DNA of 64,000 bases from Auanema rhodensis (taxonomy: Eukaryota > Nematoda > Chromadorea > Rhabditida > Rhabditidae), in NCBI GenBank assembly GCA_964057225.1, contig OZ059895.1, positions 62,001 through 126,000 on the forward strand, read 5' to 3'. How positions within the stretch are numbered: the stretch's first letter is position 1; the number at the start of each line of letters is the position of its first letter. The translations under genes were made by a program, and so were the position numbers. The notes beneath the pieces are model-generated. The model saw only the letters and a program-made list of their open reading frames with translations. It did not search any database and was not told the origin of the DNA. Below, one piece after another: positions 63,855-64,000 of the stretch.

Positions 63855-64000
63855 TAATTTTGAAAACCGCATCTCTCTATCTTTCACGTGAAGCGAGTTA
63901 CATACCAAGTGCACATCACGTGTACATTTAATTAGCATAAATTAAAGTTCACGTAAATTTCAAAGTCATGGTTACCATGCACCAATATCAATAAAAATTT
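63855..64000 (+). repeat. Partial monomer at right edge (146 bp)
   Basis: The window stops at monomer position 146, in the AAAAATTT tract, so the array continues beyond it. This copy has CTCTCTATC (T23 to C) and C126. Confidence 0.95.

Larger units (their letters stand above)
1..64000 (+). repeat. 176 bp satellite array, head-to-tail, whole window
   Basis: The segment beginning TAATTTTGAAAACCGC recurs every 176 bp (starts 1, 374, 550, 726 and so on) and every 197 bp where a 21 bp internal duplication is present. I followed monomer starts through the window: 359 complete monomers (316 of 176 bp, 32 of 197 bp, one of 184 bp, ten of 175 bp) plus a 146 bp partial copy at the right edge. The summed lengths reproduce the last start, 63855. 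All copies face the same way and none is interrupted. Divergence between neighbours is a few substitutions, mostly at recurrent positions (13, 22-23, 41-50, 59, 64, 77-83, 126, 146-150). Satellites with nucleosome-sized monomers and higher-order repeats are typical of centromeres or knob-type heterochromatin. A centromeric role is inference, since no kinetochore data are visible. The family is not one I recognise by name. The strand is arbitrary. Confidence 0.98.
55746..64000 (+). repeat. Domain C: mixed monomers resume
   Basis: Nine 197 bp monomers reappear (55746, 56647, 57724, 58977, 60054, 60603, 61152, 61701, 63306). All have the TTTACATTT...TTGGC form of the insert, as in domain A left of about 16.6 kb, not the TTCACATTT form that borders domain B at 18.7-24.4 kb. 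TTACAAACC (T49 to A), GTTGCAT (A46 to G) and CTCTCTATC (T23 to C) monomers are common. It contains two six-monomer tandem duplications and continues beyond the window. Confidence 0.8.

Noticed and set aside
1-64000. Protein-coding genes in the array
   Set aside because: Any open frame is short, recurs with the monomer and shifts frame because 176 is not a multiple of three; the consensus has many TAA stops on both strands and shows no codon structure.
1-64000. CRISPR array
   Set aside because: Repeats are 176 bp and directly adjacent; there are no unique spacers of 25-45 bp between them.
1-64000. Known satellite families (human alpha satellite, Arabidopsis CEN178, Brassica 176 bp repeats)
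   Set aside because: Length is similar but I see no recognisable sequence match from memory; a database search would be decisive and was not possible.

Overview
The whole window is one uninterrupted satellite DNA array. I see no protein-coding gene, RNA gene, mobile element or unique sequence in its 64 kb. The unit is a 176 bp, AT-rich monomer (58 G+C in the consensus, about 33%). It runs head-to-tail in one orientation from base 1, which happens to start a monomer in the phase used here, to base 64000, which cuts a monomer after 146 bp. By my count there are 359 complete monomers: 316 of 176 bp, 32 of 197 bp (carrying a 21 bp internal tandem duplication), one of 184 bp (8 bp duplication) and ten of 175 bp (1 bp deletion). 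These lengths add up exactly to the last monomer start at 63855.

A nucleosome-sized monomer, a pure single-orientation array, higher-order repeats (HORs) and no interruption are what long-read assemblies of eukaryotic centromeric or other heterochromatic arrays look like. The organism cannot be identified from this sequence. A plant or an invertebrate is plausible. The monomer is not human alpha satellite or Arabidopsis CEN178 as far as I can recall them, and it has no CENP-B box.

Layout. Domain A (1-24426) mixes 197 bp and 176 bp monomers and is built from nested tandem duplications: a 3,935 bp (22-monomer) duplication at 6492-15086 containing later 725 bp duplications, and a 4,483 bp (25-monomer) duplication at about 16990-25603 containing 1,077 bp six-monomer repeats. 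Domain B (24427-55745) has 178 consecutive monomers without the 21 bp insert. Its left half cycles through three monomer types in runs of two to four. Its right half (38682 to about 55 kb) is a large HOR of 13, 14 or 21 monomers (2,287, 2,463 or 3,694 bp), each unit starting with the same marker monomer. Domain C (55746-64000) regains 197 bp monomers of the form found in the left part of domain A and has its own 1,077 bp and 1,098 bp six-monomer tandem repeats. This layering suggests a younger, more homogeneous core that expanded between older flanks.

Every monomer carries several short dyads: TTTTGAAAA, TTCACGTGAA, GTGCAC followed by CACGTG, an AT-rich 7 bp inverted repeat, and CATGGTTACCATG. 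Three CACGT cores lie 32 and 33 bp apart, close to three helical turns. Two of the commonest variants lengthen dyads instead of breaking them, and the 21 bp insert equals two helical turns. These are the observations most worth testing for a role in protein binding or DNA structure at this array.
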